Shown: piece after piece, positions 9,753 to 18,483 of the stretch
How positions within the stretch are numbered: the first letter of the stretch is position 1
Layout: every line of letters begins with the position of its first letter
DNA from: JAFDXJ01 sp038257845
GTDB taxonomy: Bacteria; Bacteroidota; Bacteroidia; Chitinophagales; Chitinophagaceae
DNA length: 64,000 bases
Direction of reading: 5' to 3'
NCBI GenBank assembly: GCA_038257845.1
Contig: JBBSQL010000004.1
Span: forward strand, 1-64,000
The notes under the pieces: model-generated
Database searches by the model: none
What the model was told of the DNA's origin: nothing
Seen by the model: the letters and a program-made list of their open reading frames with translations, nothing else
Position numbers and translations under genes: made by a program

Positions 9753-9835
9753 TTGTATTCCAGGAAAAAATGAATGCGAAAGTATTTCAATATTAATTTT
9801 ATTAAATTTTAATTGATATGAGATTCTTATGCATA

Positions 9836-9866
9836 AAAGACAAACGCTGTCTTTAAATTTTTTAAT
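9836..9866 (+). terminator. Possible terminator after the NfeD-slipin operon
   Basis: AAAGACA and TGTCTTT form a seven-pair stem around AACGC, followed by AAATTTTTT. The T-run is interrupted by three A, so strength is uncertain. It ends just before the next gene. Confidence 0.4.
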
Positions 9867-9877
9867 AAAAAAAACGA

Positions 9878-11413
9878 ATGAAAAATATAGAAATCGGCAA
9901 CCTGCAACCACAGGATTATGAACAACTTTTGTCTGCCATGAAAGCCGCGTATCCCAGGTGGGGCGGCAATTACTGGACATTGGCCAGTATTGAAAAACTC
10001 ATCCAGAAATTCCCGGAAGGTCAGATCGTGATCAGGGCCGATGGCAAAGTGGTGGGTTGTACTTTATCCATTATTGTTGATTATAATCGCTTTGGTGATT
10101 CACATACATATCAACAAATCACCGGGAACTATACATTCAAAACACATGATCCCGAAAATGGAGATGTATTATATGGCATTGAAATATTTATTCATCCCGA
10201 TTATCGCGGTTTGCGACTGGGAAGAAGGTTGTATGATGCACGAAAAGATCTTTGTGAGCAACTGAATTTACGCGCCATTGTTTTTGGAGGAAGAATCCCT
10301 GAATTTCATAAATATGCGGATACTCTAACGCCCAAAGAATATATACGAAAAGTAAAGCGGAAAGAAATTTATGATCCTGTACTTTCCTTTCAATTAGCCA
10401 ATGATTTTCATGTAAAAAAAGTGTTGAAAAATTATATGCCGGATGATGTGCAAAGCAAAGAGTTCGCGACTTTATTGCAATGGGACAATGTTTATTATAC
10501 AGAAGAAGATAAAAAACAATTCAATGCAAAAACCTACGTGCGCCTGGGTCTCATTCAATGGCAGATGCGCTCTTATACAAGCATGGATGAAATGTTTACA
10601 CAGGTTGAATTTTTTATAGATTCAATCAGTGCATATAAAAGTGATTTTGCATTGATGCCTGAATTATTTAACGGGCCATTGCTGGCAGAATTCAATCATT
10701 TATCGGAAGCAGAAGCCATGCGTTCACTGGCTCAATATACACCTGAATTGAAAAACAGGTTTCGCGAACTGGCGATAAAATATAATGTAAATATTATTAC
10801 GGGAAGTGTTCCTTCTCTGGAAGGTGAAACATTAAAAAATGTGGGTTATCTCTGTCATAGAAATGGAAACATTGACCAATATGAAAAAATACATATCACA
10901 CCGGATGAGGCCAAATGCTGGGGCATTCGGGGCGGTAAAAAATTGCAGGTTTATGATACGGATGCTGGAAAAGTAGGTGTGCTTATTTGTTATGATGTAG
11001 AGTTTCCTGAACTACCGCGATTGTTAGCAGAGCAGGGAATGAAAATTTTATTTGTTCCATTTTTGACTGATACGCAAAATGCCTATAACCGCGTGCGTTA
11101 TTGTGCACAGGCAAGGGCCATAGAAAATGAATGTTTCGTAGCAATAACAGGTTGTATTGGTAATTTACCTAAAGTTGAAAATATGGATATACAATATTCG
11201 CAGTCGGCCGTTTTCACTCCATGTGATTTTGCATTTCCATCAAATGGCGTTAAAAGTGAAGCCACGCCAAATGCAGAAATGATTCTTATAGCAGACGTTG
11301 ATCTTTCACTCCTGGATGAATTGCATGCCCGGGGAAGCGTGCGGAATTTAAAAGACCGGAGGAAAGATTTTTATGAATTAAAAATGGTTGAATCCATGAC
11401 AAAACCGGAATAA
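9878..11413 (+). CDS. Bifunctional GNAT acetyltransferase / carbon-nitrogen hydrolase
   Basis: A 511-residue fusion. Residues about 1-190 are a GNAT N-acetyltransferase with the acetyl-CoA loop DYRGLRLGRRLYDAR. Residues about 215-505 are a nitrilase-superfamily amidase whose Glu-Lys-Cys triad is visible as LMPELFNGP (E), YEKIHITPDE (K) and LICYDVEFPEL (C). Both domains therefore look catalytically competent. Fusions of this type are known in Bacteroidota, but I know of no settled substrate. The likely logic is hydrolysis of an amide and acetylation of a linked amine. It stands alone between the slipin and the APC permease. Confidence 0.9.
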   Translation: MKNIEIGNLQPQDYEQLLSAMKAAYPRWGGNYWTLASIEKLIQKFPEGQIVIRADGKVVGCTLSIIVDYNRFGDSHTYQQITGNYTFKTHDPENGDVLYGIEIFIHPDYRGLRLGRRLYDARKDLCEQLNLRAIVFGGRIPEFHKYADTLTPKEYIRKVKRKEIYDPVLSFQLANDFHVKKVLKNYMPDDVQSKEFATLLQWDNVYYTEEDKKQFNAKTYVRLGLIQWQMRSYTSMDEMFTQVEFFIDSISAYKSDFALMPELFNGPLLAEFNHLSEAEAMRSLAQYTPELKNRFRELAIKYNVNIITGSVPSLEGETLKNVGYLCHRNGNIDQYEKIHITPDEAKCWGIRGGKKLQVYDTDAGKVGVLICYDVEFPELPRLLAEQGMKILFVPFLTDTQNAYNRVRYCAQARAIENECFVAITGCIGNLPKVENMDIQYSQSAVFTPCDFAFPSNGVKSEATPNAEMILIADVDLSLLDELHARGSVRNLKDRRKDFYELKMVESMTKPE

Positions 11414-11454
11414 ATTTTTTAGAAATCATTTATGCAGGTTGAGAATATTTTCCA

Positions 11455-13206
11455 TTAAATAATCAAGCGGACACCACCCAAATCAGAAACACGATGCGGA
11501 AAGCGATCACCGGGAGAACCAATAAACATAAAATTGTGTGGGATATTCCATTCATAGCTCAGGCGGTCAATTAATTCTGGTCCAAACACACCAGGAATTT
11601 GAATGTATTCGATCCGAAGATCAGGATAGGCGCGGTCCAGCGCTTCAAAATCACGCATGAAAGTATCTGACATTTGTGTTTCAGTTTGTAACACAGTCAC
11701 AATCTTTAATTTTTGCGTGATCTCATTTTCTTTTACATAAATGATCACCTTATTCAACGTAGCAATGTTATCTCCTTTGGTGAAATAAACAAAAGGCTGC
11801 TTGTTCAGTTTGCGCATTTCTTTGGTTAAATGAAAACGACTGAACAAGGCAAGTTTTGATATTCTGTCAAAAAATTTGTTGGCATATAAAAGCATATAAT
11901 GAATAACCACTTTTCGTTTTAAAAATGCATAGATGATTAAAATGGCTGGTATAAAATATTGCAGGAATACAACGAGGTAATCCGGGTGTAATTTTACATT
12001 TCCATACAAAGCAATCAAGATTCCAATGATCCCCAAAATAACGATCAGCGGTGAAGCATATTCCGGCCTGGGCAAGCGCTTCCTTTTTATTTTCAATAAC
12101 AAATTTCCAAAGCCAAAAAATGCCATTACAGATAAAAATGAAATTGTATAAACACCTGCCAGTGGTCCAAGTTCACCATTCGTTATAAATAAAATGGAAA
12201 GGCATAAGAGATAGAAAACAATTAAAATAGCCGGTGAACTTCCTCTTTTATTTTCTTTCAATAAAGCCTGTGGAAAAATTCTATCCAGTGTCATGCGCCT
12301 TATTAAACCAGTTACTCCAATGAAAGCAGTTAATACCGCGCCACTCAATACGAGTGCAGCATCCAGGGAAACTATGGTTGCTAGCCAGGAACCGCCGGTT
12401 TGTAATCCCATGTGAGAAAGTAAAGCATCTTTATTAGAAACTACTTCATTCAATGGCATGAGAGAAACTGCCAGTAAAGCGATCACCGGGTTTATGATAA
12501 AAACCAGGATCCACATGTTTCTCAGCGTTTTTGGGAAAACACCGGGCTTTTGTTCTTCTACAAAATTTGCCGAAGTTTCAAAACCGGTAACACCCAACAT
12601 GGCTGTACTGAATCCCAGGAATAAAGCAGTTGCAATGGTGCCTTTTAATGGAGTGTGAAAATTAAGGTTTGCAATTTCCAAACCATTATTGGCGATATAA
12701 AAAATGACGCTTCCTATCAATAATGCGATAACCGTGAGATGAATAATAAAAATGATTATAGCAACTGTTGAGGACTCAGAAATACCTCCCATTGTCAAAA
12801 ATAAAAATATAGTTAATATCACAACAGTTGCAATGATCACCGGTACTATAGGAAAAATACTGTGCAGGTATTTCATTCCTTCTGATGCGGATAATACAGC
12901 AGTTGCCATATAAGAAAGAATTGTCAGGCATGCCGCCAATGATGCATTTCCTTTGCTGGTTGTGTTGAGCAATACATTGTAAGCGCCACCATTAAGGGGT
13001 AATGCGCCAACGGCTTCTCCGTAAATTTTTCTAAAAAAGTATAAAATAAGGCCAACGATAAGTAAGGATATAAATGCATATTGCCCGGCATAAGCGACAG
13101 TAAGTGACGATACGTATAAACAAGATGAAGTAATGTCATTACCGCAAATAGCTGTAGCAGCAAGTTGTTTTAATTTCTTAGGATGGGTGTTCTTTATCTC
13201 ATTCAT
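11455..13206 (-). CDS. APC family amino acid permease
   Basis: An amino acid/polyamine/organocation permease of 583 residues starting at ATG 13206. A TTG seven codons upstream is possible but unneeded. About twelve hydrophobic helices span the first 440 residues, with an early motif ALPLNGGAYNVLLN resembling the APC substrate-binding stretch. The last ~130 residues (from about KRKVVIHYMLL) are hydrophilic and mixed alpha/beta, ending SDLGGVRLII, and probably form a cytoplasmic regulatory domain. The substrate is unknown. The gene is convergent with the GNAT-nitrilase gene. Confidence 0.88.
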   Translation of the reverse strand: MNEIKNTHPKKLKQLAATAICGNDITSSCLYVSSLTVAYAGQYAFISLLIVGLILYFFRKIYGEAVGALPLNGGAYNVLLNTTSKGNASLAACLTILSYMATAVLSASEGMKYLHSIFPIVPVIIATVVILTIFLFLTMGGISESSTVAIIIFIIHLTVIALLIGSVIFYIANNGLEIANLNFHTPLKGTIATALFLGFSTAMLGVTGFETSANFVEEQKPGVFPKTLRNMWILVFIINPVIALLAVSLMPLNEVVSNKDALLSHMGLQTGGSWLATIVSLDAALVLSGAVLTAFIGVTGLIRRMTLDRIFPQALLKENKRGSSPAILIVFYLLCLSILFITNGELGPLAGVYTISFLSVMAFFGFGNLLLKIKRKRLPRPEYASPLIVILGIIGILIALYGNVKLHPDYLVVFLQYFIPAILIIYAFLKRKVVIHYMLLYANKFFDRISKLALFSRFHLTKEMRKLNKQPFVYFTKGDNIATLNKVIIYVKENEITQKLKIVTVLQTETQMSDTFMRDFEALDRAYPDLRIEYIQIPGVFGPELIDRLSYEWNIPHNFMFIGSPGDRFPHRVSDLGGVRLII

Positions 13207-13307
13207 AATGTGCGGAAACCGGCGCAATATACAAACTGCGTAGTTGTTTTCCTTTATTCATAAAAATAAATGATCTGTATTAAAAGAAAAAATGTAGTGA
13301 AAAGTCT

Positions 13308-13553
13308 TTATTTTATTTCTTCAAAGTCTATATAATCCCCTTCTTTTTCCGGAACAGGCTTTTCCTGGTGAAAATTTGATTGAGAAGAAGTATTCCCGGC
13401 TTGCTGTCCGCGCAGGTTTTCTTCCTGTTGACGCTGCATTTCCCGCATATTATCTTTTATTTGAGATGCACTTTTTGAAACAGGCAACAAAAAGTTGAAG
13501 ATAAATTTATAGAGAAAATAGACAACTACAATAGTTACAATTACATCAAACAT
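13308..13553 (-). CDS. DUF4834-like small membrane protein
   Basis: An 81-residue protein starting MFDVIVTIVVVYFLYKFIFNF (residues 1-21; key part VTIVVVYFLYKF), a single N-terminal membrane helix. A charged Q/E/R-rich coil, REMQRQQEENLRG, follows, and it ends YIDFEEIK. This layout is that of DUF4834 family proteins of Bacteroidota, whose function is unknown. The ATG at 13553 is preferred over an upstream TTG that would add 13 residues. About 100 bases separate it from the permease. Confidence 0.7.
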   Translation of the reverse strand: MFDVIVTIVVVYFLYKFIFNFLLPVSKSASQIKDNMREMQRQQEENLRGQQAGNTSSQSNFHQEKPVPEKEGDYIDFEEIK

Positions 13554-13627
13554 ACTCAAAGATAATGAATGGCTGCAAACGCATAAAAACAACGCGAAAT
13601 TTTATAAAATGCTTAACCAGTTTAAAA

Positions 13628-13660
13628 TTTTGTATATAATTAAAATTTCAATTACCTTTG
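13628..13660 (+). promoter_or_regulatory. Promoter of the rimP-nusA-infB operon
   Basis: TTTTG at 13628-13632 (-33) and TACCTTTG at 13653-13660 (-7) are separated by 20 bases, matching the Bacteroidota housekeeping sigma consensus. Transcription would begin near 13667, giving a leader of about 60 bases that carries a strong hairpin. Confidence 0.7.
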
Positions 13661-13681
13661 TGCTGGAAAAATGTAAACTAA

Positions 13682-13707
13682 GAAAGGGAACGGATTCGTT
13701 CCCTTTC
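13682..13707 (+). promoter_or_regulatory. Strong stem-loop in the rimP leader
   Basis: GAAAGGGAACG and CGTTCCCTTTC form a perfect 11-pair stem closed by a GATT loop, then CCTTTTG. It lies between the predicted transcription start and the rimP ATG, 20 bases from the latter. It may be an attenuator, an RNA-stability element or a protein-binding site. It is not a terminator of the minus-strand upstream gene, which starts far away and points the other way. Confidence 0.65.
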
Positions 13708-13727
13708 CTTTTGTACCAACCTGAAAA

Positions 13728-14201
13728 ATGGAAACAGTAATTTTAAAGGAAAAGATCAAATCGTTGGTGGAAGGCCTTTTAAGCTCAGAACCTGAATATT
13801 TTTTGGTGGATGTAAAAATAAAACCGGTCAATAATATTAAGGTGTTTGTAGATGGGGATAATGGCATCAGTATAGATAGATGCACCAAATTCAGTAAAAA
13901 GCTGGTGAAATCCCTGGAGGAGGCACATATCCCGGAATCTGGTGATTATGCTTTAGAATTTTCATCACCTGGTATCGGCGAACCTTTAAAATTGCACAGG
14001 CAATACCTGAAAAATATGGGTAGAAATGTGGCAGTTACGCTGGCAGATGGAACGACTAAAATTGGTACATTAAAAAAAGTGGAGGCTGAAAGCATCACCA
14101 TTATCCAGGTTTCGGGAAAAAATAAAAAAGTTTTAGTAGAAGAAGAAATAGAAATTCCTTTTGATCAAATTCTTAAAACAATTATCCAGGTTCAATTTTA
14201 A
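13728..14201 (+). CDS. rimP: Ribosome maturation factor RimP
   Basis: A 157-residue protein needed for 30S subunit maturation. YFLVDVKIKPVNNIKVFVDGDNGI (core FLVDVKIKP and VFVDGDNGI) and DRCTKFSKKLVKSLEE belong to the N-terminal domain, and ALEFSSPGIGEPLK is the conserved family motif. The C-terminal SH3-like domain contains GTTKIGTLKKVEAESITI (key part GTLKKVEAE). It is the first gene of the rimP-nusA-infB operon and has its own promoter and leader hairpin just upstream. Confidence 0.95.
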   Translation: METVILKEKIKSLVEGLLSSEPEYFLVDVKIKPVNNIKVFVDGDNGISIDRCTKFSKKLVKSLEEAHIPESGDYALEFSSPGIGEPLKLHRQYLKNMGRNVAVTLADGTTKIGTLKKVEAESITIIQVSGKNKKVLVEEEIEIPFDQILKTIIQVQF

Positions 14202-14233
14202 TTATCATTCAATTTTTTAAAAAAATGTAGGTT

Positions 14234-15481
14234 ATGGCAAGTATAAATCTTATTGAAGCTTTCCAGGAATTCAAAGATGAAGAAAAAATAGACCGCCCAA
14301 CAATGATGAAGGTTGTGGAAGATGTATTTAAAACATTGTTACGGAAAAAATTTACCAGCGATGAAAATTTTGATGTGATTGTAAACGCAGAAAAAGGCGA
14401 CCTGGAAATCATGCGCAGGAGGATGATCGTGGAAGATGGTGAAGTTATTGATCCGCTTGCGGAAGTGGAATATTCACAGGCTATAAAAATAGAACCTGAC
14501 TTTGAGGTTGGGGAAGAATTGTATGAAGAAGTGGATATACTCGATTTTGGCAGGCGTGCAATCCTCGCGGCGAAGCAAACTTTGGCCAGCAGGATCAGCG
14601 ACCTCAAAAAAAATGTACTGGTTAAAAAATATGAAGACCGCATTGGCGATATCATCAATGCAGAAATTTACCAGGTTTGGAAAAAAGAAGTGCTATTATT
14701 GGATGAAGAAGGCAATGAATTAATTTTACCCAAATCCGAACAAATACCACAGGACTTTTTTAAAAAGGGAGAAACGATTCGTGCCGTGGTTAAAAAAGTA
14801 GATTCTAAAAATAACTCACCGGTAATTATTTTAAGCAGGACAAGTCCAGACTTTCTGGCTAAATTATTGGAGATAGAAGTTCCCGAAATATTTGATGGTC
14901 TTATTACCATTAAAAAAATTGTACGCGAGCCCGGAGAACGTGCTAAAGTAGCCGTGGAAAGTTTTGATGACCGCATTGATCCGGTTGGCGCTTGTGTGGG
15001 AATGAAAGGTAGCAGGATTCATGGCATAGTACGTGAATTGAAAAATGAAAATATTGACGTGATTAACTGGACTTCGAATATCCAGTTATTGATCCAGCGT
15101 TCACTTACACCTTCGAAGATCAGTTATATGGACATTGATACAGAGAAAAAGCATGTGGATGTTTACATGAAAGCAGACCAGGTATCATTGGCCATTGGCC
15201 GACGCGGCGTGAATATTAAACTTGCATGCCAGCTCACAGAATACGATATTGATGTATTCCGTGAAAATGAAGCCGGTGAAGACGAATATGATATTGACCT
15301 TGATGAATTTTCTGATGAAATTGATTCATGGGTGATAGACCAGTTGAAAGGCATTGGCTGTGATACTGCCCGGAGCGTATTGGCGCTTACAACAGAAGAA
15401 TTGGAAAGAAGGACGGACCTTGAAATAAAAACGATTGATCATTTGAGAACTGTTTTGCAGGAAGAATTTGAACAGGAATAA
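14234..15481 (+). CDS. nusA: Transcription termination/antitermination factor NusA
   Basis: A 415-residue RNA polymerase-associated factor that modulates pausing, termination and antitermination. It starts MASINLIEAFQEFKDEEK with the RNAP-binding N-terminal domain. An S1 RNA-binding domain occupies about residues 135-200. KH domains follow, recognisable by ERAKVAVESFDDRIDPVGACVGMKGSRI (core DPVGACVGMKGSRI) and by LAIGRRGVNIKLACQLT. The tail is acidic. The length fits the Bacteroidota form, lacking the extra C-terminal repeats of E. coli. It lies 32 bases after rimP. Confidence 0.97.
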   Translation: MASINLIEAFQEFKDEEKIDRPTMMKVVEDVFKTLLRKKFTSDENFDVIVNAEKGDLEIMRRRMIVEDGEVIDPLAEVEYSQAIKIEPDFEVGEELYEEVDILDFGRRAILAAKQTLASRISDLKKNVLVKKYEDRIGDIINAEIYQVWKKEVLLLDEEGNELILPKSEQIPQDFFKKGETIRAVVKKVDSKNNSPVIILSRTSPDFLAKLLEIEVPEIFDGLITIKKIVREPGERAKVAVESFDDRIDPVGACVGMKGSRIHGIVRELKNENIDVINWTSNIQLLIQRSLTPSKISYMDIDTEKKHVDVYMKADQVSLAIGRRGVNIKLACQLTEYDIDVFRENEAGEDEYDIDLDEFSDEIDSWVIDQLKGIGCDTARSVLALTTEELERRTDLEIKTIDHLRTVLQEEFEQE

Positions 15482-15534
15482 AATAGTTGCAGGAAGATCA
15501 AGGAGCGAAGAAAAGACAAAATAAAAAAAATTGA

Positions 15535-18372
15535 ATGGCAGAAATTAAGTTACCCAGATTGTTAGCAGCCGCTAAAGAATTCAATATTGGCCAGGATACC
15601 CTGGTTGAATTTTTGAGCGGGCAGGGTTTTGGCAGGGATGACCTGAAACCCTCGGCTAAACTAACTGAACCAATGTACCGCTCCCTGCAGGAGGAATTTC
15701 AAAGTGATAAAGTTGCCAAAAATAAAGCAGACCAAATCGAAATACCAAAAGGTGTACAGCCCGAACGTAAAAGAAAAGATGAGGAAGAAATTATTTTTAA
15801 GAGTACAGTAACCAGGGAAGAACCAAAACCGCAAATAACCCCCGAAGTTCCCGTAGAAACGATTGCTGAAACGGAACCTGAAGCGCCAGTGCCTGCTGAA
15901 GAAGTAAAAGTAACAGAGGAAGAAAAAACACCGCAGCCAGAGATTGTAAAAATTGAAGCGCCTTCCCTGGAAGGGCCAAAAGCTATTAAAAAAATTGACC
16001 TTTCTAAAATAGATTCTTCGACACGCCCTAAAAAGCCAGCTAAAAAAGCCAAAGATGAGAAAGCGCCGGTTGTTCCAGCAACAGGAAAAGTAGTTCAGCC
16101 TGTAACTCCGCCGGAAGTTGCAAAAGCTGTTGTACAAAAGGAAGAGGAGCCTGAAAGTCCGGCTGTAATTGAAAATATTAAAGCCAAGAAAATTGAAGGC
16201 CCTAAGATTGTGGGTAAAATTACACTCCCAATAAATAGCGACACCCGGCCTAAACCTGCTACGCAGGAAGAAAAAAGAAAAAGGAAACGTATTCCTGTTG
16301 AAAGAAAACCCAGCCCTGGCGGACAACAAAGAACCGGTGGTGGAAGAGAAGGCGGAGGTGGCCGCTCAGGAGGAAACTTCAGGCCGGGAGGTGGAGGTCC
16401 CAATCGCTCAGCAGGTGGCCGGAGCAGGTTGCCACAAAGAGAAGATAAAGAAATTGATCAAAAAGAAATACAGGAGAAAATTCGTGAAACACAGGCCAAA
16501 CTTTCCGGCGGAGGTTCCGGCAGGGGAAAAAGCCTGAAAGCAAAACATCGTCGTGAAAAGAAACAAGGCCTGGCAGAAGCGCAGGAAGGAATGGTGGACG
16601 ACAATAAACTTCAGGTAACTGAATTTGTAACCGTGAGTGAACTCGCAAACCTCATGGATGTAAGCTTCGCGGATGTGATCAGTAAATGTATGAACCTCGG
16701 CATTATGGTTTCTATTAACCAGCGGCTTGATGCAGAAGTGATTGAACTCGTATCTGCGGAATTCGGTTATGAGGTGGAATTTATTGGCATAGATGACCTG
16801 GCTGAAGAAGATGATGATGATTTTGAAGATGGGGAAGAAGTATTGGTCTCCCGTTCACCCATCGTTACGATCATGGGTCACGTGGATCATGGAAAAACTT
16901 CTTTGCTCGATTATATAAGAAGTGAAAATGTAGTGGCGGGAGAAGCTGGTGGAATTACCCAGCATATTGGTGCGTATGAAGTAACCTTACCAAACGGAAG
17001 GCAAATCACTTTCCTTGATACGCCGGGCCACGAAGCATTTACAGCGATGCGGGCCAGGGGTGCAAAAGTTACTGATATCGCGGTGATCGTGATTGCGGCA
17101 GATGATGCAGTAATGCCACAAACAAAAGAAGCCATCAGCCATGCACAGGCTGCGGGTGTACCCATGATCTTTGCGATCAATAAAATTGATAAAGACGGAG
17201 CAAATCCAAAGAAAATTTATGAGCAACTTTCACAAATGAATTTATTGGTGGAAGAATGGGGAGGTAAATACCAAAGCCAGGAATTATCTGCGAAGCAAGG
17301 GTTGAATGTGGATCTTTTACTGGAAAAAATATTACTCGAAGCAGATCTGCTTGATGTAAAAGCAAATCCTAAGCGTGAAGCCAGCGGTACCATTATTGAA
17401 GCTTCACTTGATAAAGGCCGTGGCTACGTGGCTACTTTGCTGGTACAAAATGGTACGCTTAACCAGGGAGACCTCATTGTTAGCGGCCAACATTATGGCC
17501 GGGTAAAAGCCATGTTCAATGAAAGAAACCAACGTGTTACTTCAGTTCCACCTTCTACACCGGTGCAGATCCTGGGTTTAAATGGTGCGCCGCAGGCGGG
17601 AGAAAAGTTTAGAATGTATGAAGACGAAAGTGAAGCCAAATCAGTTGCCAATAAACGCTCTCAATTATTACGTGAACAAGGCTTAAGGGCCAGGAAACAT
17701 ATTACATTGGATGAAATTGGCCGCCGCCTTGCATTGGGAAATTTTAAAGAACTGAACCTTATTATTAAGGGCGATGTGGATGGTTCAGTGGAAGCGTTAA
17801 GTGATTCTTTACAAAAATTATCCACCGATGAGATTGTGGTGAGTATAGTACATAAAGCAGTCGGCCAGATTTCGGAAAGTGATGTATTGCTGGCGACAGC
17901 ATCTGATGGGATTATAGTAGGATTTAATGTACGTCCTTCCCCACAGGCAAACAGATTGGCAGAGACGGAAGGTGTTGAAATAAAATTATATTCCATTATT
18001 TACAACGCGATTGAAGAAATAAAAAGTGCGATGGAAGGCATGCTTGAACCAAAAATCCAGGAAAAGATCGTAGGAAATGTGGAAGTGCGGGAAGTATATA
18101 AATTTGATAAAGCTACAGTGGCAGGTTGCCAGGTGCTTGATGGGAAAATTTTACGAAATAACAAGATCCGCATCATTCGCGATGGAATCGTGGTTTACCC
18201 GATTGCAGAAGGCGCACACGCAGAACTCGGTTCGCTGAAAAGATATAAAGATGATGCAAAAGAAGTTTCTTCCGGCATGGAATGCGGTCTCACCATTAAA
18301 AATTATAATGATATTAAAGTGGGCGATATAGTAGAAGCATTTGAAGAGGAAGAAATTAAAAGAACATTATAA
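15535..18372 (+). CDS. infB: Translation initiation factor IF-2
   Basis: A 945-residue GTPase that places initiator tRNA on the 30S subunit. The first ~270 residues are a low-complexity, E/P/K-rich linker, followed by a G/R-rich stretch (about residues 260-300), which explains long spurious open frames on both strands here. IF2_N is followed by the G domain with GHVDHGKTS (G1), DTPGHEAF (G3) and NKID (G4). Domain IV contains KVGDIVEAFEEEEIKRTL at the very end (core VGDIVEAFEEEE). The length is normal for Bacteroidota. It is the last gene of the rimP operon. Confidence 0.98.
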   Translation: MAEIKLPRLLAAAKEFNIGQDTLVEFLSGQGFGRDDLKPSAKLTEPMYRSLQEEFQSDKVAKNKADQIEIPKGVQPERKRKDEEEIIFKSTVTREEPKPQITPEVPVETIAETEPEAPVPAEEVKVTEEEKTPQPEIVKIEAPSLEGPKAIKKIDLSKIDSSTRPKKPAKKAKDEKAPVVPATGKVVQPVTPPEVAKAVVQKEEEPESPAVIENIKAKKIEGPKIVGKITLPINSDTRPKPATQEEKRKRKRIPVERKPSPGGQQRTGGGREGGGGRSGGNFRPGGGGPNRSAGGRSRLPQREDKEIDQKEIQEKIRETQAKLSGGGSGRGKSLKAKHRREKKQGLAEAQEGMVDDNKLQVTEFVTVSELANLMDVSFADVISKCMNLGIMVSINQRLDAEVIELVSAEFGYEVEFIGIDDLAEEDDDDFEDGEEVLVSRSPIVTIMGHVDHGKTSLLDYIRSENVVAGEAGGITQHIGAYEVTLPNGRQITFLDTPGHEAFTAMRARGAKVTDIAVIVIAADDAVMPQTKEAISHAQAAGVPMIFAINKIDKDGANPKKIYEQLSQMNLLVEEWGGKYQSQELSAKQGLNVDLLLEKILLEADLLDVKANPKREASGTIIEASLDKGRGYVATLLVQNGTLNQGDLIVSGQHYGRVKAMFNERNQRVTSVPPSTPVQILGLNGAPQAGEKFRMYEDESEAKSVANKRSQLLREQGLRARKHITLDEIGRRLALGNFKELNLIIKGDVDGSVEALSDSLQKLSTDEIVVSIVHKAVGQISESDVLLATASDGIIVGFNVRPSPQANRLAETEGVEIKLYSIIYNAIEEIKSAMEGMLEPKIQEKIVGNVEVREVYKFDKATVAGCQVLDGKILRNNKIRIIRDGIVVYPIAEGAHAELGSLKRYKDDAKEVSSGMECGLTIKNYNDIKVGDIVEAFEEEEIKRTL

Positions 18373-18435
18373 AACAGAAGGATTTTTATTTCCCATTTTA
18401 AAGGCCAACAAATTCTTGTTAAAAACAAGCCTCAA

Positions 18436-18467
18436 TTTCTCAATTGGGCAGGCAAATTCTATTTTTG
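18436..18467 (+). promoter_or_regulatory. Candidate promoter of the PPIase gene
   Basis: TTTC at 18436-18439 and TATTTTTG at 18460-18467 are spaced 20 bases, close to the Bacteroidota consensus with one mismatch in the -33 box. The start codon chosen for the next gene is 16 bases further on. Confidence 0.4.
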
Positions 18468-18483
18468 AATGCATTCATACAAT

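Noticed and set aside
14209..14658. 149-residue minus-strand frame opposite nusA
   Set aside because: A serine-rich shadow of nusA with no motif or start context.
15661..16403. Long open frames on the minus strand opposite infB (up to 222 residues)
   Set aside because: They mirror the low-complexity E/P/K- and G-rich linker of IF-2 and have no family features.
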